Assembly (NCBI RefSeq): GCF_000243735.2
Contig: NZ_AHMP02000003.1
Span: 3,363,501-3,427,500, forward strand
Direction: 5' to 3'
DNA length: 64,000 bases
Source of the DNA: Leptospira kmetyi serovar Malaysia str. Bejo-Iso9
Lineage (GTDB): Bacteria; Spirochaetota; Leptospiria; Leptospirales; Leptospiraceae
Under the pieces are notes generated by a model, which did no database searches, was not told the DNA's origin, and saw only the letters and a program-made list of their open reading frames with translations. The translations under genes and the position numbers were made by a program. How positions within the stretch are numbered: the first letter of the stretch is position 1; every line of letters starts with the position of its first letter. This document shows, in pieces, positions 32,794 to 42,313 of the stretch.

Positions 32794-35564
32794 AACGTCT
32801 CTTGATCATCGACGGGCACGCCTTCGTATTCCGAGCATACTACGCGTTCGGAGCTTCCAATCTTACCAATTCGAAAACCGGAAAGCCCAGCGGAGCCACA
32901 TTCGGTTTTTTTAAAATGCTTTTTAAACTCCTTCAGGATTATACGCCGACTCACGTCGCGATGACGTTTGATCCGGGCGGACCTTTGGAGCGGGGAAAAA
33001 CCTTTCAAGATTATAAGGCCAATCGCAAACCGATGCCCGAAGATCTTCGTCCTCAGATCAAGGAAGTGATGGAGACGCTTGAGAACATCGGCTTTAAGGT
33101 TTTGAAGATGGAAGGTCACGAAGCCGACGACATCATCGGAACCCTTTGCGAAAACTACAAAGCGACCGCCAAAGAAATTCTTATCTTTTCCGGCGATAAG
33201 GACTTGTATCAACTATTAGAAAAAAAGAATATAAAAATGCTCCGAGGCAAAAAAGGAGTCACCGAGTTCGTCGAAATCGATTCCAATTGGGTCAAGGAAG
33301 AATTGGGCGTGGACGTAAAACAGATTCCCGATTACATGGGAATCGTAGGCGATACTTCGGATAACATTCCCGGCGTAAAAGGAATCGGAGACAAGGGCGC
33401 GTCCAAACTTCTCCAGGAATACAAATCCTTGGACGGGGTTTATAAGAATATCGAAAAGATCAAAAATCCTTCGATGAAAACCAAACTCACCGAACAAAAG
33501 GAGAACGCATATCTTTCCAAAGAACTCGCAACGATTCGAAGAGATCTGAAATTAAAGATTACCGAAAAGGACATCGAAACTCCGGATTACAAATCCGATC
33601 AGGCCATTCTTTATTTTAAATCGCAAGGTTATAACGTTCTTTCCAGAGATCTGGCCAAGTCCGCGGGAAAAGAAGTTCCCAAGGATTCGGACGTCGCATC
33701 CGCCGATACGGCCGCGACCGCGGAAGGCGGTGAAAACAAATCCGTTCCCGCCGCGGAAAAAGGAACGTATCGTTTTATCACATCCGCAGAAGAACTTTCC
33801 AAAGTATGCAGAGGACTTTTGAAATCGAGGGTTCTTTCGGTTGATACGGAAACAACGTCGCCTAACCCCGCTATGGCGGAGATTTTGGGAATTTCGTTTT
33901 CCAATCAGGAAAAAACCGGTTTTTACGTTTCGATCAAAAACAACGCTTCCTTGTTTCAGGATAAGTCCCTGAGTCTCGAAGAGGTAAAGGAACATCTGGG
34001 TCCGGTTCTTGCGAGCGAGATTCCGAAGGTCGGCCAGAACATCAAATACGATCTAATCGTATTAGAAAATCATGGTTTTGTGTTAAACAATATTCAGTTC
34101 GATACGATGCTCGCTTCGTATGTGATTCGACCGGAAGGAAGACGTCATAACATGGACGATCTCGCCAAGGACCTTCTGAACTACGATACGATCACCTACG
34201 ACGATCTCGTGGGAACCGGAAAGAAAAAGAAGGAACTCACCGATATCGATCCCGAACAAGTCGCGGAATACGCTGCAGAAGACGCGGACGTAACCTTCAG
34301 ACTGTATCAAATTTTGAGAAAGTCGATTAAGGATTCCGGAGTCGAAAACATTCTCAAGGATATGGAAATGCCCTTGATTCCGGTTCTTGCAAAGATGGAA
34401 AAAACCGGAATCGCGTTGGACGTTCCATACTTCGAGGAATTGGCCCGCGACTTCGATCGCGAAATCCGTCATCTCGAAGGGGAAATCCACAAACAAGCCG
34501 GAGGACCGTTTAACATCGCTTCGACGAAGGAACTTCAAAAAATTCTTTTTGAAGATCTCCAGTTGAGAGTCGTAAAAAAAACGCAGACAGGTTATTCCAC
34601 CGATCACGAAGTTCTCGAAGAACTTGCGGGGGAACATCCCATCATCGAAAAACTTTTGGATTACAGAAAATATACGAAACTCAAATCCACTTATGTCGAC
34701 GCGCTTCCGAAGATGGTCAATCCGAAGACGGGAAGAATTCATACGAGTTACAATCAAACGATCGCCGCAACGGGAAGATTGTCTTCCACGGATCCGAACC
34801 TGCAGAACATTCCGATCCGCGATCGGGAAGGTCGTCTTTTGAGAAAAGGTTTTATCGTCGGATCGAGCGACTACGAGATTTTGAGTTTGGATTATTCTCA
34901 GATCGAACTTAGAATTATGGCGCACGTTTCCAAGGACCCGGCGATGCTCGACGCATACAATCACGGGATCGATATTCACAAACGAACCGCGGCGGCGTTG
35001 TACGGCGTTCCCGAAAAGGAAGTCACTCACGAAATGAGGGACAAGGCGAAAGTAGTTAACTTTTCCGTAATATACGGAGTCACTCCGTACGGGCTCAGTC
35101 GCAACCTGAGAATTTCGAGGGACGAAGCAAAGTCCTTCATCGAACGTTATATGACACAGTATCCGGGCGTAAAAACGTATATGGATTCCATGGTAGAGTT
35201 TGCGGAAAAGAACGGTTACGTTCAAACCTTAACCGGACGACGTCGTCCCGTAACTGACATCAACAGCACGCACAAATCCGCAAAAGAAGCCGCAAAAAGA
35301 ATCGCGATCAACAGCCCGATTCAGGGAACCAGCGCGGACATGATCAAGATCGCGATGATTAAAATCCACGAGGACATCGAAAAGAAGGGCTATCAATCCA
35401 AGATGCTTTTGCAGGTTCACGACGAATTGGTCTTCGAGGTTCATAAAAAGGAAAAGGAAGAATTCAAGGCGTCCATGAAAAAGTTTATGGAAACCGCGAT
35501 GCCTCTCGATCTTCCGATTCTTGTGGAAGGAAAATTCGGAGTCAACTGGGACGAGGCGCATTAA
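32790..35564 (+). CDS. polA: DNA polymerase I
   Basis: A 924-residue repair and Okazaki-fragment polymerase. The 5'-nuclease domain (1-290) has [33 protein letters not shown] and [14 protein letters not shown]. The 3'-5' proofreading domain (about 330-520) keeps the acidic residues: VDTETT, NIKYDL and YAAEDADV, so proofreading should be active. The polymerase domain has motif [14 protein letters not shown], motif [15 protein letters not shown] and motif [12 protein letters not shown] linker rich in Ala, Asp and Glu (about 295-325) joins nuclease and exonuclease domains. Confidence 0.97.
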
Positions 35565-35588
35565 ACGGCAAAGGTCGTCGCCGCTCAC

Positions 35589-35628
35589 GTAATTCGGTTC
35601 GGATTTATAAAGAATCAAACCGAATTAC
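35589..35628 (+). terminator. Hairpin after polA
   Basis: GTAATTCGGTT pairs perfectly over 11 bases with AACCGAATTAC, and an inner GATT/AATC pair extends it. It begins 25 bases after the polA stop. The T-run is weak (ATTTTATT some 10 bases later), so termination efficiency is uncertain. Confidence 0.6.
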
Positions 35629-35718
35629 AAAAAGCCATTTTATTGGTCGTTCATTCCCTAGAATCGAATCCGTACTGAGAATCTGTCTACTATTCCGGCC
35701 TGGAATTGTAGAACGAGT

Positions 35719-36492
35719 ATGGGCGCTTACCTTTCATTTAACTCCAATAAGGCGAAATTTCCCGTTTGGGTTGCTTCGTTTATCATTTCGCATTTTCTCA
35801 CGGTTTCCTGTACCATTTGGCCGGTTCTCACGGGACTTGCCATTCCTTCCAAGTCCTCGAACGGAAACGGGAACGAGTCGATCGAGTTACTTCTTCTTTT
35901 GCAACACGGAAACGGATCGGGCGGTTCCGGTTCGTCAACGGGTCCGGGTTCCTCCGGTCCTCCCGCGTCTTCTTGTGCGAACAACGGCGGATGTTCTATT
36001 TTTTTGTCCACGGCCACCACCGGAAATTTCGGAGGAGTTTCGGGCGCCGATGCAAAGTGTGTGACGGCCGCAACGGGGGCGTTAGCTCCGGGAAATCCGA
36101 GCGATTACAAAGCGCTCATTATGGCCGACGACGGAAGTAGAACGCTTACTACGAATTGGGTTCTTTGGCCCAATACGGTTTATAAAAGTTTCAGCAACGC
36201 CGGTCTGACGGTTGCTTCTACCAATGCGAGCGCGCAGTTTGTCTTTCCGGTCACAAACACCATTACATCCCCCGGTGGAAACGCGGTTTTTACCGGAATC
36301 GACGCGAGCGGCGCGACTTGGATTCCCAAATCCGGAGCCACTTGTACGATTTCGGGCGTTTCTTGGACAAGCGGTTCGATCACGGAATCCGGTCAGATTG
36401 GCGTAAGTAACAATACTGACAAAACGGTTCTCGACGGTACCACATCTTATCCTTGCAGCAACAATCTTGTAATCTACTGCGTGCAAAAATAG
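35719..36492 (+). CDS. DUF1554-family lipoprotein
   Basis: A 257-residue protein with a lipoprotein signal (FLTVSC, cysteine near residue 31). A Gly/Ser-rich low-complexity linker (about 65-90) leads to a C-terminal DUF1554 domain (about 95-257): CSIFLSTATTGNFGGVSGADAKC, YKALIMADDGSRT, NWVLWPNTVY and VIYCVQK with four or more cysteines. DUF1554 is found in Leptospira surface lipoproteins; as I recall, these include the endostatin-like Len proteins that bind host factors. Host binding by this protein is not shown. Confidence 0.85.
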   Translation: MGAYLSFNSNKAKFPVWVASFIISHFLTVSCTIWPVLTGLAIPSKSSNGNGNESIELLLLLQHGNGSGGSGSSTGPGSSGPPASSCANNGGCSIFLSTATTGNFGGVSGADAKCVTAATGALAPGNPSDYKALIMADDGSRTLTTNWVLWPNTVYKSFSNAGLTVASTNASAQFVFPVTNTITSPGGNAVFTGIDASGATWIPKSGATCTISGVSWTSGSITESGQIGVSNNTDKTVLDGTTSYPCSNNLVIYCVQK

Positions 36493-36500
36493 GAATGACA

Positions 36501-36821
36501 ATGAATTATAAATATCTAAATTACCTGATTCTAATCTTATTTTCTTTTCAAGCGATCCTTTGTCAACACGCGAGGGTGGAGGTCGCGCCCACACTCAAAC
36601 AAAAACGAAAGGCGGAAACCAATCGGGAAACCATTCTACTCAAACAGAATTATTATCTCATGGGATTGTTGCCTAGAAAATTGGAATATTCCGAATCCGA
36701 GTATTGCCCTCATCGGGGAATCAAGGAAGTCCATCAATATTCTTCGATCACGAATATCCTGGTGGAACAAATGACGATCGGAATTTATTCTCCCCGTTCT
36801 TTGGAGATCGTATGTCACTGA
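36501..36821 (+). CDS. Bor-like small lipoprotein
   Basis: A 106-residue protein. The ATG at 36501 is chosen because AGGA lies six bases upstream and a signal peptide follows (LFSFQAILC, lipobox cysteine near 18). The mature part matches the layout of phage lambda Bor/Iss: RETILLKQNYYLMGLLPRK, a first cysteine in SEYCPHRG, and the closing TIGIYSPRSLEIVC. Bor proteins are outer-membrane lipoproteins linked to serum survival in E. coli. The 3' end overlaps the next gene by ten bases. Confidence 0.72.
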   Translation: MNYKYLNYLILILFSFQAILCQHARVEVAPTLKQKRKAETNRETILLKQNYYLMGLLPRKLEYSESEYCPHRGIKEVHQYSSITNILVEQMTIGIYSPRSLEIVCH

Positions 36822-37723
36822 TCCGCTTAAAAAGTTTTTTCTTAAACGATAGAATTAAGTTTTCATTCTACGGAATTCTCTTGTTTCTTTGTTTGATGTT
36901 CGTCGATTGTCATCAGACGAATATCATTCCTTCCCAATTTCCGAGAGACGGAGAATCTTTCAAAGGAGTCAGCTTCACTTCCAAAAGTTATGTGCTCGGA
37001 TATTTCGAAGGAGGACACGATCGCGCCGAATGTCCCGAAGGAATCCGAAGTTTTAAAATCTTCAGAAGTATCACGGATTTTTTCGTTCATATTTTTGTCG
37101 GCGGGTTGTACGACACGAGAAGCGTCGAAATAGAATGTGTTCGCATTAAATTAAACTTTGATTCCATCGTTCGTTCCAAGGGTTTCGTATTAAGAGGAGT
37201 TTATTTTAATTCGAACTCGGATCGGATCAACGAAGAATCCTTCGAGATTCTGGACGAACTTTCCGAAATACTCCGGGCCAACCCGGGTTTGAAAATTTTG
37301 ATCACGGGTCATACCGACTTGAATGGAGGAGAAAAACAGAATCGGATTCTTTCCCTCAAAAGAGCCAAGTCGACAAAGGAATATTTACTCGCGCAAGGAA
37401 TCGATACTTCCCGAATGGAAATCCGCGGACTCGGATCCAGCAGACCGATCCAAAGAAGTTTGGATGAAAGCGCTTCGTTTCAAAACAGAAGAATCGAAAT
37501 CAGCGCAACACGAAACGATGAAAACGAATCCGTTAAAAAACGAATCGAACCTGAAGATTCTCCGCCGGAAGAATATACCAGCACGATCATTCTTAGAAAC
37601 GGAAGGAAGTTATACGGAAACATCACTAAACAAACCGAAAAGGACGTTTACGTGGAAAACAAAGACGGACTTCAGATTTTATCGAAGAGAAAAATCCGAA
37701 AAATCAAATACAATCATCGATAG
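36812..37723 (+). CDS. Fusion lipoprotein: Bor-like domain, OmpA domain and LKDG-type tail
   Basis: A 303-residue protein. The ATG at 36812 follows GGAGA and begins a lipoprotein signal (LCLMFVDC, cysteine near 28). Residues 30-110 resemble Bor (SYVLGYFEGGHDRAECPEG, FVGGLYDTRSVEIEC). Residues 115-235 form an OmpA domain (LRGVYFNSNSDRI, ILITGHTDLNGG, NRRIEISAT). The last 45 residues (STIILRNGRKLYGNITKQ to IRKIKY) form a small beta domain also found in the protein at 56973. The arrangement suggests a Bor paralogue anchored to peptidoglycan. Confidence 0.75.
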   Translation: MSLIRLKSFFLNDRIKFSFYGILLFLCLMFVDCHQTNIIPSQFPRDGESFKGVSFTSKSYVLGYFEGGHDRAECPEGIRSFKIFRSITDFFVHIFVGGLYDTRSVEIECVRIKLNFDSIVRSKGFVLRGVYFNSNSDRINEESFEILDELSEILRANPGLKILITGHTDLNGGEKQNRILSLKRAKSTKEYLLAQGIDTSRMEIRGLGSSRPIQRSLDESASFQNRRIEISATRNDENESVKKRIEPEDSPPEEYTSTIILRNGRKLYGNITKQTEKDVYVENKDGLQILSKRKIRKIKYNHR

Positions 37724-37792
37724 AATCGGTTTTTTACTTTTTTATTCCGCGTTTTCGAAGTAGGTTTTCGAAAGAAAGGAAGAATCAAAAGT

Positions 37793-38737
37793 ATGGATCT
37801 CTTGTCTCGTTCCGATTTTTTAAAACGAACAGCAGCGATCGGACTCGCCGCCGGTTTGATCCGATCTTCCTTCGAAAGTCTATTTGCCAAGGAGGGTGCG
37901 AAGATGTTGGAAAGAACGATTCAAAAAAGCGGAGAAAAAATTCCCGCGATCGGACTCGGTACTTGGCAAACCATGGATATATCCAAGGATTCTTCCGAAC
38001 TGGAATCGCTACGAGAGGTTTGGAAAGAATTTATCGATCAAGGCGGAACGGTCGTGGATTCCTCGCCGATGTACGGAAGATCGGAGGAGATCGTTGGAAT
38101 TCTCGCGTCCTCTCTTTCGGAAGAAAAACGGAAAAAAGTTTTTTACGCGACCAAGGTTTGGATTCGGGGAGAATCCGCCGGAAAAGCCCAGATCCAATCC
38201 TCTTTTGAAAAATTCAAAACGAACCGAATCGATCTATTCCAAATTCATAATTTAGTGGATACGAATACACATTTAAAAACTTTGCGCTTTCTTCAGGAAG
38301 GTCAAAAGATTCGATACTTGGGTTTGACTCATTACGTTTCTTCCGCTTTTCCCGAAATGGAAAAAATCGCAAAGACGGAGAATATGGACTTTATACAAAT
38401 TCCGTATTCGATCGTGACGCGCGCCGCTGAGGAAAGAATTCTTCCCTTCGCACAGGAAAACGGAATCGGAGTTTTGATCAATCGTCCTTTTGAAGAAGGA
38501 GAACTTTTCAGAAGAGTCAAAGGGAAACCGTTGCCTGATTATTTTAAGGAATGGGATTGCGATTCTTTCGGCCAAACGTTTTTGAAATATATTCTTTCTC
38601 ATCCTGCGGTCACTTGCGTAATTCCAGCCACTTCCAAAATTTCCCATCTCAGAGACAATCTCAAGGCCGGATTCGGAAAATTACCCTCCGGAAAAGATAG
38701 GGAAGAATTTAGAAAACGACTTTTACAAATTCTTTAA
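37793..38737 (+). CDS. Exported aldo/keto reductase
   Basis: A 314-residue protein with a Tat-like N-terminus (SRSDFLKRTAAIGLAAGLIRSSF), then an AKR barrel. The catalytic tetrad can be placed: Asp in VVDSSPMYG, Tyr in the same motif, Lys in FYATKVWIRG and His in DLFQIHNLVD. NADP-binding elements are near AVTCVIPATSKISHLRDN. It probably reduces small carbonyl compounds with NAD(P)H, and is carried outside the cytoplasmic membrane in folded form, which is unusual for a soluble-cofactor enzyme. Confidence 0.85.
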   Translation: MDLLSRSDFLKRTAAIGLAAGLIRSSFESLFAKEGAKMLERTIQKSGEKIPAIGLGTWQTMDISKDSSELESLREVWKEFIDQGGTVVDSSPMYGRSEEIVGILASSLSEEKRKKVFYATKVWIRGESAGKAQIQSSFEKFKTNRIDLFQIHNLVDTNTHLKTLRFLQEGQKIRYLGLTHYVSSAFPEMEKIAKTENMDFIQIPYSIVTRAAEERILPFAQENGIGVLINRPFEEGELFRRVKGKPLPDYFKEWDCDSFGQTFLKYILSHPAVTCVIPATSKISHLRDNLKAGFGKLPSGKDREEFRKRLLQIL

Positions 38738-38784
38738 GCCGCTTCGAAACGAAATTCTTATGGAGTCTGCGGTGCTTTGTTTAG

Positions 38785-38806
38785 TATATTCAATAATTTG
38801 AATATA
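38785..38806. other. AT-rich perfect hairpin upstream of MCP gene
   Basis: TATATTCA and TGAATATA flank a six-base loop (eight perfect pairs). It lies between the reductase stop and the receptor start and could be an operator, a weak terminator or a structural element. Confidence 0.4.
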
Positions 38807-38998
38807 ATGCCTCATATTCATTTCGGTTTAAATAACTAGTTCTTTCTGATTATTTTTATAGACAAGCTATATAAAATGGGGTATTTTATTGCTTTGGTTT
38901 TCTTAGATTTATAACTTAAGAAATCGATAATTATCGTTCCGTGTATTCAAAATGAGTTCTCTAAAAACATTGGTTTCATAACCGATCGGGAGTATTTC

Positions 38999-40993
38999 AT
39001 GCGCCGCAGCAGTCTCAAGTTTATTTTATTGATTTCTGGAATTTCGATTTTGTTCGCTCTGACTTGTATCCTATCCGGCGCCGCGTATTTTTTCGGAAGA
39101 AAAAAGATCACGGAAAATTATATGAGCCAGATGAAGAGCGTGGTTTCCGTAGTCGGGTTGGAGTTCGATTCTTTTCTGAATTCTCACCTGAACGTCGCCT
39201 GGACGATTTCAAAAGATCCGCGTACGATGGAAACCTTAAGAACGGGCGCGCCGATCGCCGGAAGTTTTTATCAGGATCTCATGCAAAGATACGGAGTTTA
39301 TGAGAATATCTTTATATGCCGATTGGACGTAGATTCTAAAATTCTCGCGGACGGAAGGGGAGGAGTCACACTCGGTTTTAAACTTTCCGAAGCCGGAATC
39401 GAAAAAAGTTTAAACGCGGCTAAGGAAGGAAAATTTTATTTGGCCGAAGCAAGAAAATCTCCCGTAACCGGATTGCCGGTCGCGCTTCTTTCGGTTCCGA
39501 TTTTCGAAGGAAATCGACCGATCGGACTTGTGGGAGTCGCTCTTTCCTTCGATACGGTTTCGGAAAAGATCATCAAAGAAATCAAAATCGGAGAACAAGG
39601 TTACGTTTCCGCGATGGATCAGAACGGAATCATCATCGCACATCCGAAAAAAGAGATGATCTTAAACTTGGATATCAGGAAAGAATCGTACGGCGAAACC
39701 ATGTTGGGTCTGAAAACCGGAGAAGTGATGGAGTTCACATTCAAAGGCGGGGACCGTTATGCGATGGTCTATAGACTCGACGAATGGAAACTTTCCATCG
39801 TAGCGATTCAGCCGAAGGCCGAAATCCGCGAATCTCTGGTCGGACTTTTGATTTTGATCGTATTGTCCGGCCTTGTAACCGCGTCGATCTCCGCGTATCT
39901 TTTATATCTTCTTTTGAAAAAACGACTCGGTCCTTTGGAGAACGCGAGCAAACTTTTCAAAACCATGGCCGAAGGGGATCTCACGTCGGACATCAAAGTG
40001 GTCTACGAGGACGAGATCGGTTCGATGAGTCGGGATATGAATTCTTTTATATTCAGTATTCGTAATTCTTTAAAGGACATTCAAAGGGTTTCCACCGAAC
40101 TTGCCACTTCTTCGGAAGAGTTGACGGCTTCTTCGGATTCTTTCGCGTCCGGCGCACAAGCGACCGCGGCTTCGACGGAGGAAATGTCGGCCACCGTCGA
40201 GGAACTTTCTTCCGGTATGGACAGCATCTCCGCGGGAACCGATCGCCAGTATAAAAATATATTAGAATTTCATAATAATATAAGGACCCTTTCCTCGAGC
40301 GTACGAGAGATCGGATTGGAAATCAAACAAGCGCTGGATCTTACGCAGGGAATTTCCACACAGGCGGTCAAAGGGGAAGAATCCCTCGGTCAGATGAAGA
40401 CGATGGTTCAAAACATCATCAAATCTTCCGGAGAAATGTCCGCGATCATCGGAATCATCAACGACATTTCGGATCAGACCTCGCTTCTCGCATTGAACGC
40501 GGCGATCGAAGCCGCCAGAGCGGGAGAGGCCGGTCGAGGATTTGCGGTTGTCGCGGAAGAAATTTCCAAGTTATCCGAAAAGACCGCTTCTTCCATCAAA
40601 TCGATCAGTGAAATGATATTAAGAAACAATCACGAACTCGATTCGGGCGCAAACGGAATCGAATCGTCTTCCGAAGTCATTCACGGAATCATCAAAAGTA
40701 CGGATATGGTTTCCAAGGCTATGGAAAAACTTTTCGGAATTACGAGCGCTCAGGAAGGGATCAATCAACAAGTCGCGGAACGCGCGGACAAGGTCGGGGA
40801 GGACGCGGAGTTCGTCAAACAAGCGATGGACGAGCAGAAACAGGCGTTCCATGAAATTACGCAAGTGATCATCCAGATCAACGATCATACGCTGGGAACC
40901 GCGTCGGGTGCGGAGGAGATTTCCGCGTCCGCAAAAAGTCTCGAACATTCTGCCGAAAACTTGAGAAAGATCGCGGATCGATTCATTCTTTAA
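38999..40993 (+). CDS. Methyl-accepting chemotaxis protein with Cache sensor
   Basis: A 664-residue receptor. Transmembrane helix 1 (about 7-30), a periplasmic Cache region (35-275; includes SAMDQNGIIIAHPKKEM), transmembrane helix 2 (about 280-303), a HAMP linker (RLGPLENASKLFKTMAEGDLTSD, about 305-358) and a cytoplasmic signalling hairpin. The tip sequence DQTSLLALNAAIEAARAGEAGRGFAVVAEE is intact. The ligand is unknown; Cache sensors usually bind small organic molecules. It would signal through CheA/CheW to the endoflagella. Confidence 0.95.
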   Translation: MRRSSLKFILLISGISILFALTCILSGAAYFFGRKKITENYMSQMKSVVSVVGLEFDSFLNSHLNVAWTISKDPRTMETLRTGAPIAGSFYQDLMQRYGVYENIFICRLDVDSKILADGRGGVTLGFKLSEAGIEKSLNAAKEGKFYLAEARKSPVTGLPVALLSVPIFEGNRPIGLVGVALSFDTVSEKIIKEIKIGEQGYVSAMDQNGIIIAHPKKEMILNLDIRKESYGETMLGLKTGEVMEFTFKGGDRYAMVYRLDEWKLSIVAIQPKAEIRESLVGLLILIVLSGLVTASISAYLLYLLLKKRLGPLENASKLFKTMAEGDLTSDIKVVYEDEIGSMSRDMNSFIFSIRNSLKDIQRVSTELATSSEELTASSDSFASGAQATAASTEEMSATVEELSSGMDSISAGTDRQYKNILEFHNNIRTLSSSVREIGLEIKQALDLTQGISTQAVKGEESLGQMKTMVQNIIKSSGEMSAIIGIINDISDQTSLLALNAAIEAARAGEAGRGFAVVAEEISKLSEKTASSIKSISEMILRNNHELDSGANGIESSSEVIHGIIKSTDMVSKAMEKLFGITSAQEGINQQVAERADKVGEDAEFVKQAMDEQKQAFHEITQVIIQINDHTLGTASGAEEISASAKSLEHSAENLRKIADRFIL

Positions 40994-41114
40994 ATCGCTT
41001 TCAAAATTTCGAATTTTCGATCGGGATAGTGATTGTTTTTTTGAAATTTCTTTATAAGATCTGAGTTCCTCAAAGATTCCATTCCTACCCGAGAATGGAA
41101 AAGAGGAACCGGAT

Positions 41115-42293
41115 TTGAAAATGAAATCGATTCTTCTCATCTTAACCTCGATCACGTTCTCGTCGTTGACGTTCTGTCAATACGATCCGGAATCTTCCTC
41201 TCTTCCCGAACTTTCGATCGCTTGGGCCAAACAAGGGACCACTTCGAATGCAAGCGTCGCAATCGGGCCGTCCGGGCCGATCGGGGTTTCCATCAATCAG
41301 GTTTCTCTTTCGAGCGGCGCGACATACGATTTTCAATCTGTGTTGAACGGATTTCGATCTCCTACCGCGACGATTACGATCACGAATTCTTCGGGCGGAG
41401 ATTTTACGATTCCTACATCCAATTTTTTGAATATATCGGGAGCGAACGCTTCCGATTTTATAGTGACCGGTTCGCCTAACGGAACTATAACGAACGGAGC
41501 TTCGGCTACCGCTTCGATTTATTTCAACAGCTCTTCCGCAGGTTTAAGAACCGCGACCTTAAACGTTCAACCCGGAGGGAACATCGCATCCGTAAACGTA
41601 ACGTTGCAGGGAACCGGCGTTTCCAACGTAGGAACGCTTTCTTTGTTTTCTCAGTTCGAGAGTATTGGCTTTAACGATTCTTCCGGAAACGGGAATAACG
41701 GATTTGTAACCGGCAACTTCGGAGGAACCTTCGTTCCGGGAATTGTAGGCAATGCGATTCGGCTCGGATACGGCGCAACGCCGGCCTTTGATTATATCGA
41801 CATTCCCGATTCGGCCGCACAGAACTTTCATTTTGCGGGGACTCAACCGATCAGCGTTACCGCGTGGGTCAGTCCCGATACGTCCTCGATCGGAACCATA
41901 TTCGATAAGTCGGAGAACAACGGACCGTTTTCGAATTTGATCTTTGACCTTATCGTAAGCAATACGTTGTTAGGCGTGCAATCCTGGCAAGAAGGAGCGT
42001 TTAGCGAAGGTTTTAGTTGGAACGGTTCGATCGTAGGTTGGCATCACGTCGCCTGCGTGTACGATCCTACTTTAGGAAATCCGAATACGACCTTGTATTA
42101 CGACGGAGTCGCTGTTCAAACGGGATATATTTTTTCTTCCACGTTCGCGCCTCCCAATTCTCAGGCGGCGAACATCGGAAGATTTAGACGCGACGCGAGT
42201 CAATTGTACGTGGGTTTGATCGACGAACTTCGGGTGTATTATCCGGTTGCTTTATCTGCTTCTCAAATTCAAATCATCTATAATAGCCGGTAA
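41115..42293 (+). CDS. LamG-domain lipoprotein with choice-of-anchor-type N-terminus
   Basis: A 392-residue predicted surface lipoprotein (signal ending FSSLTFC, cysteine near 21). A TTG start at 41115 fits the GAGGA ribosome site better than the ATG at 41121. Residues 55-175 resemble choice-of-anchor D/Ig-like modules (ATITITNSSGGDFTIP, TATLNVQPGG, NVTLQGTGVS). Residues 185-390 form a concanavalin-like LamG domain (SQFESIGFNDSSGNGNNG, ISVTAWVSPD, VGLIDELRVY). Such modules bind carbohydrates or matrix proteins; ligand unknown. Confidence 0.82.
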   Translation: MKMKSILLILTSITFSSLTFCQYDPESSSLPELSIAWAKQGTTSNASVAIGPSGPIGVSINQVSLSSGATYDFQSVLNGFRSPTATITITNSSGGDFTIPTSNFLNISGANASDFIVTGSPNGTITNGASATASIYFNSSSAGLRTATLNVQPGGNIASVNVTLQGTGVSNVGTLSLFSQFESIGFNDSSGNGNNGFVTGNFGGTFVPGIVGNAIRLGYGATPAFDYIDIPDSAAQNFHFAGTQPISVTAWVSPDTSSIGTIFDKSENNGPFSNLIFDLIVSNTLLGVQSWQEGAFSEGFSWNGSIVGWHHVACVYDPTLGNPNTTLYYDGVAVQTGYIFSSTFAPPNSQAANIGRFRRDASQLYVGLIDELRVYYPVALSASQIQIIYNSR

Positions 42294-42313
42294 ACGGTTG
42301 AAACGGAGAATTT

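Noticed and set aside
34083..35225. A 380-codon open frame on the minus strand
   Set aside because: It lies fully opposite the polymerase domain of polA, whose motifs are unmistakable. The antisense product is rich in Arg, Phe and His as expected for a mirror frame and has no ribosome site.
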